Assembly: GCF_905147045.1 (NCBI RefSeq)
Contig: NC_065918.1
Location: 9,486,001 to 9,550,000 of the forward strand
Direction of reading: 5' to 3'
DNA: 64,000 nucleotides
Source of the DNA: Nymphalis io
Lineage: Eukaryota > Arthropoda > Insecta > Lepidoptera > Nymphalidae
Below the pieces are notes generated by a model. The model had not been told where the DNA came from and made no database searches. It saw only the letters and a program-made list of their open reading frames with translations. Every line of letters begins with the position of its first letter. Positions within the stretch are counted from its first letter, which is position 1. A program made the translations under genes and the position numbers. Shown here one piece after another: positions 44,501 through 49,866 of the stretch.

Positions 44501-46201
44501 GGTTTATATCATAAGTTTTGATTGGGTATTGGTTGTTGAGAAAGAAACGATAATCTAAATTTGGCATTAGACAACATTCGTAGCGGCCATGACGCGGTGG
44601 GCGGGGCCAATAAACGTCTGCGCGCTATTGGTCATCATATTTGCACGTCCTGTAAATGTGGTAGGATAGATTACTTTCGCACATTATATTATCGATACAT
44701 ATAACATTGCAATCTTTATTGATAATGGTTACAGGATTATCCCGATGATACATCCAAAACAAGTCAGGACATTTGTATGCAGAACTTAAATAATAAATAT
44801 TAAATACTTTCCATGTCTACATGAAAGAGCTTAATTGATATCCTAATGACTAACAATTATCACGAGTTCTTAGAATACAGTTTTAGCGCGTGCGTTTAAT
44901 TGTTACGGCGGGAACATCGTGATGGAATGTTAAGCATATACTTTGCAAAGATCCGGCGTTGTTTTGTATAGAATGGCACTGCGCAGGCGCAGGCTAGCGG
45001 CTCGCGGCGTGTCGGTCGGCGACGGCGAGCGTCACGCTCGGCGGCGGGAGCTCAGCGGGGTAATCATGCTAATTAAAGATTGGATCTACACTTTGGAACG
45101 CAAAACGCAGTCGTATATCCTAGACGTGTTTTACAAAAAAAGTCACAAATAGATATGAGATGATTAAAAAAAACTCGACAGAGATTCACGGCGCGGATTC
45201 TGTACCACATTATAAGTCATTTCAAATTAAGTTTTTGTGATATTATATAAGCCTAAACCATTTTTACAAATAGATCTTAAGAGCTTACAAATAGCTAACT
45301 TGAAGCTTAATGACATAAGAACTCAAGCTAACTTATAAGAATAGTCGAATAAGAAACCTACATAAATTTGATATTTATGTATGCTTGGCTAAATTTATAA
45401 TAATTTAAATATAGTTTACATATACTGATCTAGTAATAATTGTTTGATATAAAACATAAACCGGAAAAAAAACATTATATTTTAATATAAACGTTTATGA
45501 TAAATATATTAAATAAACAAAATATTACATGTCCAATAAACGTGGATATAGAAATTACTCATAAAATATACACATTTCGAGCAGATAATAAAAACAGACC
45601 TAGCATCTAAAAACAAAAATATAAAACTAAAATTTTCTAGTTAAACTGTACCTGTAAGACTGAAAGCTTAATAAAAACTGAGTAATTCACAACTAAAACA
45701 AGCAGATAGAAGCAAGTATTATCATAACGGTTTATATTTATACAGAACACTAAAAAGCAGGCTGCTAAATGCAGTAGCTAATTGCTAATTAACTATAATT
45801 ATTCGTGGCGAAACATTAAGTTATTTCTAAAAATGTTGACCTCAGCATTACTTGTTTTTACATCATTTTGTTCTGCAACGTGATTCCTTTACTTATAAAG
45901 GCGAAACCACTTTTATTGTGCCCGCGACATTTTATTGCAAGGCGTTCGCATTTTTTTGCATTTCCGACATCAAGCTTAAGTTTTTTGTTCGCAGGTATGG
46001 TTCCAGAATGCACGAGCGAAATGGAGACGCATGGTCACGAAACAGGAAAACAAAATGGCGGAGAAGTGCTCTCCGGACGGCTCGTTGGAGATGGACATGT
46101 ACCACGGGCCGATGGGCTCCATACAGTCGCTACCTCCGCACAGTCCACCATACAGTGTGATGGGCGGCCCTCCGAGTCCCAACTCCATGGATTGTCCATA
46201 G
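232..46201 (+). CDS. ap: Apterous-class LIM-homeobox transcription factor, 5' incomplete, five exons: join(232-554, 28172-28345, 28488-28744, 38558-38760, 45995-46201)
   Basis: The five exons splice in frame (intron phases 2, 2, 1, 0) into 387 residues plus TAG; all introns are GT/AG. In this partial protein LIM1 is residues 53-105, LIM2 115-168, a Pro-rich linker with a basic QKGRPRKKKPKD patch about 169-245, and the homeodomain 274-333 with W48, F49, Q50 and N51 present. A 54-residue tail ends in MDCP. Order, spacing and sequence match insect Apterous and vertebrate Lhx2/Lhx9. Drosophila Ap is 469 residues, so the protein is nearly complete; probably only about 10-20 N-terminal residues lie on an upstream exon outside the window. 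The known family role is nuclear: LIM domains bind Chip/LDB and the homeodomain binds TAAT-type sites to set dorsal wing identity. Lepidoptera have apA and apB. The N-terminal QQSERYL and C-terminal HSP/GGP resemblance to Drosophila Ap favours apA, but the paralogue is my inference. No frameshift or missing zinc ligand is seen. Confidence 0.95.
1288..1354. repeat. Short direct repeat pair
   Basis: The 18-mer ACAATTAAGCGTATATTA occurs twice, about 48 bp apart, with TTAATAAA-type filler between. It is a small local duplication. Confidence 0.7.
1540..1690. promoter_or_regulatory. GC-richer non-repetitive block, candidate regulatory element
   Basis: About 1 kb after the LIM1 exon the sequence changes from AT-rich to CpG-containing (GTGGGCCGTCACCCATCTGA, GGACGTCGGGCCCGCGGGG). 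It contains CACGTG at about 1538 and GACGTC. No coding potential. Function is inferred from composition only; a repeat fragment is possible. Confidence 0.25.
1877..1921. repeat. (AT)n microsatellite, about 45 bp
   Basis: Uninterrupted AT dinucleotide run flanked on both sides by the 8-mer GCACAAAT, so the array seems to have arisen inside or between short direct repeats. Confidence 0.95.
4631..4920 (+). repeat. 290-bp lepidopteran interspersed repeat, copy 1
   Basis: Begins with a T run and TATAGAATAG, passes through GGCCACCTGATGGTAAGT, ATGCGCCACCAACCTTGG and CCGGAACACAACAATA, and ends CTACCACCAGTAA. It is about 90% alike over its length to the copy at 10024-10317 by eye. A third copy on the opposite strand lies at 57975-58832. 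I recognise this as a common repeat of butterfly genomes but cannot assign a certain class; the lack of coding suggests a SINE-like or LINE-tail element. Confidence 0.85.
5226..5300. repeat. Hairpin: perfect 22-bp inverted repeat, 15-nt loop
   Basis: Arms 5234-5255 and 5271-5292 are exact reverse complements (TAACATCTTTTATAAATATA...), and pairing continues outward with two mismatches to about 5226/5300. It may be a small foldback element or a local inverted duplication. Confidence 0.85.
5921..6225 (+). mobile_element. Metulj-like tRNA-derived SINE, near full length
   Basis: The head resembles a tRNA gene: GCCGAGATGGCCCTGTGG, an A-box-like TGGTAAGAACG and a B-box-like GGTTCAAAC at about 5976-5984. 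The body includes AAGCACCACTGAATTTT, GGTGAAGGAAAACATCGTGA and ACCAACCCGCATTGGAGCAG, and the tail GCCCAGCAGTGGGACATTCA. This matches my memory of the Metulj SINE described from Heliconius and common in nymphalids. A reverse-orientation copy at 50521 is nearly identical. Such Pol III SINEs depend on LINE machinery to move. Confidence 0.85.
8822..8960. promoter_or_regulatory. CpG-rich block with CRE and NRF1-like palindromes
   Basis: CGTGACGTCACG (8842-8853) contains a perfect CRE, TGACGTCA, and 9 bp further GCGCATGCGC (8860-8869) is a perfect NRF1/Ewg-type palindrome. Both are typical of CpG-rich promoters. This could be an internal promoter or enhancer of apterous, or a promoter of a non-coding transcript; direction unknown. 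Confidence 0.4.
9677..9729. repeat. Hairpin: perfect 25-bp inverted repeat, 3-nt loop
   Basis: Arms 9677-9701 and 9705-9729 pair perfectly around the loop TAT. It is followed 10 bp later by a second perfect hairpin. Confidence 0.95.
9740..9791. repeat. Hairpin: perfect 24-bp inverted repeat, 4-nt loop
   Basis: Arms 9740-9763 and 9768-9791 are exact reverse complements around ATAG. Together with 9677-9729 it forms a twin-hairpin structure of about 115 bp. Confidence 0.95.
10024..10317 (+). repeat. 290-bp lepidopteran interspersed repeat, copy 2
   Basis: Same start (T run, TATAGAATAGG) and same end (CTACCACCAGTA) as the copy at 4631. The two near-complete copies sit 5.4 kb apart in the same orientation in intron 1. 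The small open frame inside is a by-product of the repeat. Confidence 0.85.
11505..11720. promoter_or_regulatory. GC-rich block with DREF-type site, candidate regulatory element
   Basis: A stretch of about 200 bp richer in GC than its surroundings, with TATCGATA (11568-11575), the DRE core bound by DREF in flies, plus GCGTCCGGGTCAGCCGGG and CAGCGGCGACACGGCG. No repeat match within the window. Confidence 0.3.
13255..13400 (+). repeat. Low-copy repeat with CTCF-like motif, related to 61615-61735
   Basis: Contains GCCGATCGGTTAAACGGTAT, GCAGCGCCATCTATCAGCGA and GGTTCAAACGGTGTCGAAGT. The last words recur at 61690 (CGTTCAAACAGTGTCGAAGT, then AATAATGTAAAACAG) with a similar upstream order, so the two loci seem to be diverged copies of one element. 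Confidence 0.5.
13750..13811. repeat. (TA)n microsatellite, about 62 bp
   Basis: Uninterrupted TA run. It encodes a run of Tyr-Ile in one frame, which creates a spurious 155-residue open frame on the + strand. Confidence 0.95.
15690..15830. promoter_or_regulatory. Block with a cluster of SOX-type sites, candidate enhancer
   Basis: Within about 60 bp there are four SOX-like cores: ACATTGTG (15748-15755), CTATTGTTTT (15765-15774), CCATTGT (15792-15798) and, facing it, ACAATG (15800-15805). The block is GC-richer than its flanks and non-repetitive. SOX binding is inferred from motifs. Confidence 0.35.
16560..16880. promoter_or_regulatory. GC-rich block with SOX and forkhead motifs, candidate enhancer
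   Basis: The sharpest GC island of intron 1 (GGGCCGCCGGCGTCACGCTG; CGCGCGCCCTCCTGCTGCGC). It has two SOX-like sites, CCATTGTG (16714) and CTATTGTG (16741), 27 bp apart, and GTGTTTATTTGCAAACAC (16768-16785), which contains two opposed forkhead cores. Open frames on both strands come from high GC and lack recognisable domains. Confidence 0.4.
17453..17498. repeat. (AT)n microsatellite, about 46 bp
   Basis: Uninterrupted AT run in intron 1. It is the source of a spurious Ile-Tyr-rich minus-strand open frame. Confidence 0.95.
18200..18480. promoter_or_regulatory. Mixed-composition non-repetitive block, weak regulatory candidate
   Basis: Contains a near repeat TCGACTGTAGACACCAG / TGACTTTAGACACCGG (about 18247 and 18282) and TGACCGTCGACCG near 18460. 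Less AT-rich than its neighbours. Evidence is compositional only. Confidence 0.2.
20800..20870 (+). repeat. Probable repeat of the TCTGTCTGT... class
   Basis: GTCTGTCCATCTGTCTGTAC followed closely by AACTACTGGACGGATGGATT. Compare 51105-51200. Short and without clear ends. Confidence 0.4.
21526..21638. repeat. Nested hairpin: 18-bp outer arms and 26-bp inner arms
   Basis: Outer arms 21526-21543 and 21621-21638 are exact reverse complements. Inner arms 21542-21567 and 21574-21599 match with one mismatch around a 6-nt loop. A 21-nt unpaired segment lies between the inner and outer right arms. Confidence 0.93.
21640..21705. repeat. Hairpin: perfect 31-bp inverted repeat, 4-nt loop
   Basis: Arms 21640-21670 and 21675-21705 are exact reverse complements around CTGT. 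It begins 2 bp after the previous hairpin ends, making another twin structure. Confidence 0.96.
21780..21960. promoter_or_regulatory. GC-richer block with CTCF-like motif
   Basis: CACCGCCATCTAT (21879-21891) resembles the fly CTCF core AGCGCCATCTA, followed by CGGTGACGCC and CAGCGTCGGCGCGGCACTC. It may be an insulator-type site or part of a dispersed element, since the word is also common in lepidopteran repeats. Confidence 0.3.
23290..23325 (+). repeat. Fragment of the 290-bp repeat
   Basis: A short stretch, TGGGCTACTTGATGGTAAGT, matches TGGGCCACCTGATGGTAAGT of the full copies with two changes. The surrounding sequence has decayed. Confidence 0.45.
24000..24240. promoter_or_regulatory. GC-richer non-repetitive block, candidate enhancer
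   Basis: About 240 bp with CpGs (CTTGCCGCTCGCCATTGTTG; ACGTCCCGCGCTATCGCACG) and a SOX-like CCATTGTTG inside very AT-rich intron. No coding potential and no second copy in the window. Confidence 0.3.
27832..28010 (+). mobile_element. Decayed tRNA-derived SINE relic upstream of the LIM2 exon
   Basis: GCCTCGTTG...CTCTAGTGGCTAGATATA resembles an A-box head with a small insertion. The B box is lost, GTTGGGCAAATGAGC follows, then CTGTCGTGC and AGAAAGCACGTTAAGCC, which are widespread lepidopteran SINE/RTE-tail motifs. It ends about 160 bp before the LIM2 splice acceptor. Confidence 0.5.
28172..28345 (+). CDS. ap: apterous coding exon with LIM domain 2
   Basis: The acceptor AG is at 28170-28171 after a T-rich tract, and the first G completes the Arg codon from the previous exon. 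The exon is 174 nt and encodes LYGSKRCARC through AVYC, almost exactly LIM domain 2. Zinc ligands are C115, C118, H137, C140, C143, C146 and C165, with H168 supplied by the next exon. The segment SASELVMRARDLVFHVHCF is the hallmark of the Ap/Lhx2/Lhx9 class. The donor GTGAGT follows at 28346 and again splits an Arg codon AG|G. A decayed SINE ends about 160 bp upstream of this exon. Confidence 0.95.
28346..28487 (+). other. ap: apterous intron 2 (142 bp)
   Basis: This short AT-rich intron between the LIM2 and linker exons has donor GTGAGT and an acceptor after a T run (TTTTTAG). It is phase 2. It is the only compact intron among the four and contains no recognisable feature. Confidence 0.93.
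28488..28744 (+). CDS. ap: apterous coding exon with end of LIM2 and Pro-rich linker with AT-hook-like patch
   Basis: The exon is 257 nt. The first G completes Arg, then LHYETMPDYGPHMAV follows and supplies the last LIM2 ligand (His168). The linker is rich in Pro, Gly and Tyr, a low-complexity segment that varies among family members. It ends with PPPRQKGRPRKKKPKD, a basic GRPRK patch found at the same place in Drosophila Ap and, in shorter form, in Lhx2/Lhx9; it probably aids nuclear import or minor-groove contact (inference). The donor GTGAGT at 28745 splits an Asp codon G|AT (phase 1). Confidence 0.94.
29420..29550. promoter_or_regulatory. GC-richer block in intron 3, weak regulatory candidate
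   Basis: AACAAAGATGGG is TCF/LEF-like, and CGTAGCCCGAAGCGCTCGCG is CpG-rich. No repeat copy elsewhere in the window. Confidence 0.25.
31180..31380. promoter_or_regulatory. GC-richer non-repetitive block in intron 3
   Basis: Includes GGGCCGGTCGCTTAGCGGCC (imperfect palindrome) and GGTGACAGGCCGATTTC in AT-rich surroundings, with CAATTATAAG homeobox-like sequence nearby. Regulatory role is inferred. Confidence 0.3.
32220..32400. promoter_or_regulatory. Block with paired CGTTAATCAAT motifs
   Basis: The 11-mer CGTTAATCAAT occurs at 32347-32357 and again at 32363-32373, 16 bp apart. Its complement ATTGATTAACG contains an Exd/Pbx-Hox-like TGATTAA. Upstream is GGAGGAGGTACCTGCCCCCA. Candidate enhancer. 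Confidence 0.3.
33400..33680. promoter_or_regulatory. Non-repetitive block with E-box, weak candidate
   Basis: GGTCACGTGG contains a palindromic CACGTG E-box (33428-33433). The rest is mixed composition with GTAGCGTCCGACGATTATAC and GTAGCCGACGG. No coding signal. Confidence 0.2.
35060..35170. promoter_or_regulatory. GC-rich block with strong CTCF-like motif, candidate insulator
   Basis: TAGCGCCCCCTGCTG (35118-35132) closely fits the CTCF core TAGCGCCCCCT. The flanks GACCGGCGCTCAATGGTTCG and CAGTCGGTCGCG are also GC-rich and partly self-complementary. Confidence 0.4.
35650..35970. promoter_or_regulatory. GC-richer 300-bp block, candidate enhancer
   Basis: It has an octamer-like ATGCAAAT (about 35701), CpG-rich GCCGGTGCACGAGCGCTCGA, and forkhead-like CAACAAATAA and GTAAATACAAA. 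It is one of the longest non-AT stretches of intron 3. Confidence 0.35.
36025..36058. repeat. Hairpin: 16-bp arms with one mismatch
   Basis: ATCAAAGGTTGTAAAA (36025-36040) pairs with TTTTATAACCTTTGAT (36043-36058) around a 2-nt spacer. Confidence 0.75.
36887..37230 (-). repeat. Interspersed repeat, family shared with 51625-51945
   Basis: On the minus strand it contains TTTGTTTGTTTGCTTGTGAC, AGAAAGCTACATCTTTAGCA, CCAAATAACCCAAG, GCAAAAACTATTGACGAT, TACAAAAAAAAAGTCCGCGA and CTAACTATTATAG. The same ordered words occur on the + strand at 51625-51945. It is non-coding and of unknown class. Confidence 0.6.
37360..37520. promoter_or_regulatory. GC-rich block with homeodomain cores, candidate (auto)regulatory element
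   Basis: Strong CpG stretch (CACGCGGCGGGCGGCTCGCT) with homeodomain-type cores CCATTAG (37455), TAATTA (37492-37497) and TAATTG (37508-37513). It lies about 1 kb upstream of the homeodomain exon. Autoregulation by a LIM-homeodomain protein is a plausible inference only. Confidence 0.35.
37860..38000. promoter_or_regulatory. GC-richer block upstream of the homeodomain exon
   Basis: CCCGTCGCGTTGCGGCAGCG followed by GGATACGTCACGCCGAAGC. No repeat match in the window. Weak compositional candidate. Confidence 0.25.
38558..38760 (+). CDS. ap: apterous coding exon with homeodomain N-terminal arm, helices 1-2 and start of helix 3
   Basis: The acceptor is CTACCAG ending at 38557; AT completes Asp, giving DLNPEYLEMGF, which aligns with the IDLNTEYVDFG segment of Drosophila Ap. 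The homeodomain starts at Thr274 and the sequence MRTSFKHHQLRTMKSYFAI is essentially invariant in the Ap/Lhx2/9 class. The exon ends after Gln46 of the homeodomain (KRVLQ) in phase 0, the classical intron position between homeodomain residues 46 and 47. The donor is GTATAA, weaker than the others. A Gly-rich FRGGGALGTTS stretch precedes the homeodomain. Confidence 0.96.
39105..39191. repeat. Hairpin: 20-bp perfect arms with internal slipped repeat
   Basis: Arms 39105-39124 and 39172-39191 are exact reverse complements. Inside, AATCATAGATT and its complement recur three times, so the centre can pair in alternative registers, suggesting a stepwise inverted duplication. Confidence 0.8.
39900..40440. 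promoter_or_regulatory. Long GC-richer block in intron 4, candidate enhancer
   Basis: About 540 bp of non-AT-rich, non-repetitive sequence, the longest such block in the window. It includes AGCCAAGCCGACTTGGCCCG, GATAGCGCGCGCCGCATAAA, a GATA site (CAAGATAAGG), and GCTGCGCGGAGCGCTCG near 40378. Because stops are rare by composition it carries a 156-codon open frame on + and a 90-codon one on -, neither with a recognisable domain. Confidence 0.35.
40940..41230. promoter_or_regulatory. CpG-rich block in intron 4, candidate enhancer
   Basis: Contains CTCGCGCAGGCGAGCGAGCG, a TAATTG core (41071-41076), AACAAACCGCG (Runt-like) and CGCGGCACGCCGTCACCG. It is strongly GC-rich against surrounding AT DNA and not repeated in the window. 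Confidence 0.35.
41790..42080. promoter_or_regulatory. Candidate wing-type enhancer with TEAD-like and TCF-like sites
   Basis: GTGGAATG (42013-42020) fits the Scalloped/TEAD site and CTTTGATC (42030-42037) fits TCF, with centres 17 bp apart. Forkhead-like TTATTTACA and TGTTTGTTTAG flank them. Upstream is GGTCGCGCGTACTCGCGCCG. Scalloped and Wnt signalling act in insect wing discs, which fits apterous, but function is unproven. Confidence 0.35.
44260..44420. promoter_or_regulatory. GC-rich block in intron 4
   Basis: CAGCGGCGGGCATGTGCGGA, then CAATCGTGCGCGCGCGCATG with an alternating purine-pyrimidine run GTGCGCGCGCGCATG that could adopt Z-DNA. Non-coding. Confidence 0.3.
44570..44650. promoter_or_regulatory. 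GC-box with paired CCAAT boxes, promoter-like
   Basis: GGGCGGGGC (44599-44607) overlaps CCAAT (44607-44611), and an inverted CCAAT (ATTGG, 44627-44631) follows 15 bp later. This arrangement is a classical proximal promoter. It lies about 1.4 kb upstream of the last apterous exon; a TSS is not visible by sequence. Confidence 0.4.
44880..45070. promoter_or_regulatory. CpG island with NRF1-type site, promoter-like
   Basis: TGCGCAGGCGCA (44980-44991) is a perfect NRF1/Ewg consensus, followed by dense CpGs (GGCGACGGCGAGCGTCACGC; CGGCGGCGGGAGCTCAGCGG) and a TAATTA core (TGCTAATTAAAG). It is the most CpG-dense stretch in intron 4 and may act with the GC-box/CCAAT block 300 bp upstream. Confidence 0.4.
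45995..46201 (+). CDS. ap: apterous terminal coding exon with homeodomain recognition helix, C-terminal tail and stop
   Basis: The acceptor is TTCGCAG ending at 45994. The exon opens with VWFQNARAKWRRM, the DNA-contacting end of homeodomain helix 3 (W48, Q50, N51, R53). A 54-residue tail follows, rich in Met, Ser, Pro and Gly, ending SPNSMDCP and TAG at 46199-46201. The tail contains HSPPYSVMGGPPSP, resembling the HSP...GGP segment at the C-terminus of Drosophila Ap, which suggests a conserved C-terminal motif. Antisense reading frames over this exon are shadows. Confidence 0.95.
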   Translation, partial: VWFQNARAKWRRMVTKQENKMAEKCSPDGSLEMDMYHGPMGSIQSLPPHSPPYSVMGGPPSPNSMDCP

Positions 46202-46870
46202 CCACAATTTTGCGCTTTATGAGCGCTCTGCAATTGAACATTTACAATCGAAGTGTACACACAATCAGCGCTCCAAAAGAATTCTGTGAAAGTTTGTGGA
46301 ACTTAACAGTGACACAGATCACGTTGTAATCTGTTACGGAAATTTTAAATACCAAGGACTACACAAAGTAAAGGTGGTAATCTCTAAAGTGATGCTAAAA
46401 TAATTGTCCCAGTGTAAAATGACATGCAATAATATTTACGTGTTTTTCGTTGTTTAGACATTAAATTGTACATTGTTTTGTAGAATATCGACAAAATAAT
46501 TTATGCCATTGATAAAGTTGTTATAAACATTAGCTTGCATGATTGTAATACGTAGCTCTATATCACGGATATGTATTTACTTACAATTTTCATTTCGGAA
46601 TACTGAAGTTAAAAAAATACGGCGTATAGTTATATCCGTCCATTTTGGAAATTAATAAAACACTTATGGTATGGCATCGAGGCATAAAACGTGGATAAAA
46701 TAAAAACAAAAACATTGAAGTTTAATGCAGTTATGAAATAAATGCAATAATAGTTCAATTTTAAATTTGCTTAAATATTTTTCTGCGATGAACTAAATAT
46801 GGCCCGCAAAGTTTTAATGTTTTTAAAAATTATAGTACTATATCGAAATAAAGTCAGTACAGTTATAGCA
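46202..46870 (+). other. ap: Likely apterous 3' UTR
   Basis: AT-rich sequence directly after the stop codon. Canonical AATAAA hexamers occur at 46654-46659, 46847-46852 and 47196-47201. The one at 46847 is followed about 20 nt later by a GT/T-rich stretch (near TTGTTGCTTTT), the usual downstream element, so I favour cleavage near 46.87 kb. The 3' end is inferred, not observed. Confidence 0.5.
46847..46852 (+). terminator. ap: Candidate poly(A) signal AATAAA for apterous
   Basis: Canonical hexamer 645 bp after the stop codon, followed by a GT-rich downstream element. Competing hexamers lie at 46654 and 47196; use of one or several is possible. Confidence 0.4.
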
Positions 46871-46899
46871 ATTGGTCATTGTTGCTTTTCTAAATTGAC

Positions 46900-48960
46900 A
46901 ATAATTATTTTAAAAATATAAAATTAACTAGTTTAGTTAAGGTTTGGCATGCGTTGAATTGTTTTTGTCACACAAAAGTTTCAACACAATAGGATGATTG
47001 ATGATTCTTAGATTGTGAATAAAAATATGCAATCATATTTATATACCTTAAATAAGATCAAGCGTAGTCACTGTATCTATCAAACACATGTTCGTTGTCT
47101 ATAGCAAATCAAATATACATAATTTATTAAATTCAATTGAAGCAGCCACGACATTTTTTGGAATCTCTAAACGTGTTACAATAATAGACATGTAAAATAA
47201 AAGGACGTAAGTGTCCCCATGCTAAGCAAAGACCTCTTACCGAGAAGGATATTATTCCCTTATTACCATAAATCACTAAATTTAAATTATATTTCAGAAG
47301 CTAATTATGATTGCAAATATACGAACAAGTTTTATGTAGAGGTATGCCCAAAAAAGAGGTTTTATTGTTTTTCGATAAGGCAAATATTTAACTTGAAAAA
47401 AAAAACACCATAACGTATAACGAGAATATTATTGAAAGTGCTATTACACGCCTGTAATGTCTAGATCTCTAAGAAACAGAACAGACATTTACAACCTAGA
47501 CAATTAATTTTATTATATTGTGGATATAACATAAGATTAACTTCTAACGCTTCTTAAATGGAAGAGGTTATAATTTTTTTTGACTTTATTGAAATGATAT
47601 GATGGAAGATTTTTTAATTAATATATACTATTTATTTATTGACTCCTATATTTAATTTAGTATGTAAGGTACAGTAGGTGAATATGAAAATTTCCATAGT
47701 AAGATAGTTTAGTGTTATACAGATTACTTATAAGAGTTTTTAAAAAATGTTCAGTAATAGACTGTTCCATGAGTAAAGAATTTATATACAAAATTTTCAT
47801 TGATACATTCTCTCTCATGAAAACTTGTGATTTCAACGTTAATTACGTTTATAAATCTTATTGTGTTACTGATTAAATTTATAAGACGTACATACGATTG
47901 TCAAACAAATTACCATTAAAAACAATAAATAACTTAATATTTTCGAGAGAGTAAAGTATTGTTTTTTAAATTATATTTTCAAATAATACTTATTTAAAAA
48001 CATAATTTAATGAAAAAATACATAAACAACATTCATGGTATAACTAATAAATTTAAAATTTAAAAGATTTTTAATATTAATAAAAATGTTCCGTAAAATG
48101 TAACAATAGTTTTAGAGTAAGAATATATTATTACATTTGAGCTAAGTACGTGCACTCGTAGTTCCTCTTTGTATAAACTTAATATTTCTTATTAAAATAT
48201 TTACATGTAATATCGTATGATTATAGCAAATGCAAAATATATCTCAAATAGGGAAAATTAAGTAGTAGTAACGTTAGTAGTATTTATTTATATTTTTTAC
48301 CATCAAGACATAATTACAGCACCTACTGAAATCACAATCAAATTCTTTCCTTTTTTAAATTTCAAGATCACGCAGTTAATTTCAAATAACAGTAGGTTTT
48401 TGTTTTGTATCCAATCAATAGGCAATTACACTATAAAGGCAAAACTGTAACAGCTTAAGGTGAAAGTTCTTAATACGGATTAGCAATAGCCATTAAACTG
48501 GATAAATTATTCACGTGTCTAAAATTATAAAGATTTGTTAATAAAAATATTTCCAACCTACGATTTTTTGTGTTTAAATGACCCAACAACGAAACTATAT
48601 AAAGCCTAGGTAAGAGCCTGTTAATGTCGCACTGCTAATGTACTCGCTGTGAAGGTTCCATGTCACTGTTCCATGATCAGTATTTATACCAATAATAATA
48701 ATCTTTGATACCTCTATGAAAATGTGAAATTTATTCTCGATCCATTCGCAACCTCTATTTCGAATAAATTAACAAGCTATGAACAATACTGGTGTACTGT
48801 TGTATACGACTGTGAACAGACCCGGAATTTGAGATCCAAGGCCCCTGGGCGCTTTGACGTTTGAGGGGGCCTCAAATGTTAAAGTGCCTAGGGAGTGCCG
48901 TTCCAAAGCGGTTAGAGTAAAATTATATTATTTTTGTATTATTATCTTGATTATAATACT
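46900..48960. other. AT-rich DNA downstream of apterous
   Basis: No gene-like open frame. A GC-richer scrap at 48830-48910 (GGCCCCTGGGCGCTTTGACG and GAGGGGGCCTCAAATGTTAA, partly self-complementary) may be a transposon remnant. Otherwise nothing recognised. Confidence 0.6.
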
Positions 48961-49239
48961 TCATGCGTCCTTACATATCGTATAAAATTTTTATTCCGGA
49001 TCATAAAACTAATTTTCATAAATAATAAATCTATTTGAATCACACTGTTTTAAATTTTTTGTCCGTCACGTTATCTGACCAAATCTTTGAAGCGATTGAT
49101 TTTTTTTACATGATTTGCACAGAATTCTTATAGAAATACAATTTTAAAAGCAGTAATCTATGCCCAGCAGCTATCTACTGAATATTTAAAAATCGTTGAA
49201 TATTTAACTCGGGTAACTTGCACCTATTCGTAAATAAAA

Positions 49240-49273
49240 ATCATACACATGCATAATGATGCATGTGTATGAT
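49240..49273. repeat. Hairpin: perfect 15-bp arms, loop AATG
   Basis: Arms 49240-49254 and 49259-49273 are exact reverse complements. First member of a twin inside the decayed mariner. Confidence 0.92.
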
Positions 49274-49274
49274 A

Positions 49275-49328
49275 ACAGTATCCACTTTTCATCACAAGTA
49301 ATGACTTGTGATGAAAAGTGGATACTGT
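49275..49328. repeat. Hairpin: perfect 25-bp arms, loop AATG
   Basis: Arms 49275-49299 and 49304-49328 are exact reverse complements, 2 bp after the previous hairpin, with the same loop AATG. It lies just before the readable transposase remnant. Confidence 0.95.
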
Positions 49329-49337
49329 ACGATAATT

Positions 49338-49866
49338 GGAAGCGCTCGTCGCAATGGCTGAACCCTGGAGACCCGCCAAATGCTGCCCTAAACGAAAATT
49401 GACTCAGAAAAAGTTACTTGTGAGTGTTTGGTGTCGGTGTCGCTCACTACAACTTTCTAAAATCTGGCCAAACGATTACGGCAGATATTTATTGTCAGAA
49501 ACTGCAAACCATAAAGGAAGAATTATCTGCTAAACAACCGAGATTGGTCAATCGCTCTAGGCGACTGCTACTTCACGACAACGCAAGACCACATACTGCA
49601 CAACAAACACCACTAAGTTAGATGAGCTACAATTGGAATGTCTGCGACATCCACCGTACTCCCCGGACCTTGCTCCAGCAGATTACCATTTTTTGGAATT
49701 TGGACAACTTCTTACAAGGAAAAAAATTAAACTCCGATGCGGCAGTCCAAACCGCCTTCAAAGAGTTTATTGATTCTCGACCCCATGGTTTTTTTTAGTA
49801 AAGGGATCAATGAACTACCTATGAGATGGCAAAAGTTCATAGATAACAACGGTGTATACTTTAATT
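49338..49866 (+). pseudogene. Mariner transposase pseudogene (C-terminal half)
   Basis: Pieces of the catalytic domain are readable in shifting frames: KLTQKKLLVSVW, FLKSGQTITADIYCQKLQ, LLLHDNARPHTAQQT (the mariner second catalytic Asp region), then RHPPYSPDLAPADYHF (third Asp, DD34D type), LDNFLQGKK, AFKEFIDSRP and KFIDNNGVYFN. Several frameshifts (near 49430, 49610, 49690 and 49790) and loss of the N-terminal DNA-binding part make it inactive. The pattern resembles the cecropia-type mariners (as in human SETMAR), which is my inference. Confidence 0.85.

Larger units (their letters stand above)
38761..45994 (+). other. ap: apterous intron 4, splitting the homeodomain (7.2 kb, phase 0)
   Basis: This intron lies between homeodomain residues 46 and 47. 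It is poor in repeats (one slipped hairpin at 39105) and relatively dense in GC-rich, CpG-containing blocks: 39900-40440, 40940-41230, 41790-42080, 44260-44420, 44570-44650 and 44880-45070. That pattern fits a conserved regulatory intron, but no conservation data are available here. Confidence 0.92.

Noticed and set aside
45868..46329. Alternative-frame and antisense open frames over the last apterous exon
   Set aside because: They are shadows of the true exon, which reads VWFQNARAKWRR in another frame.
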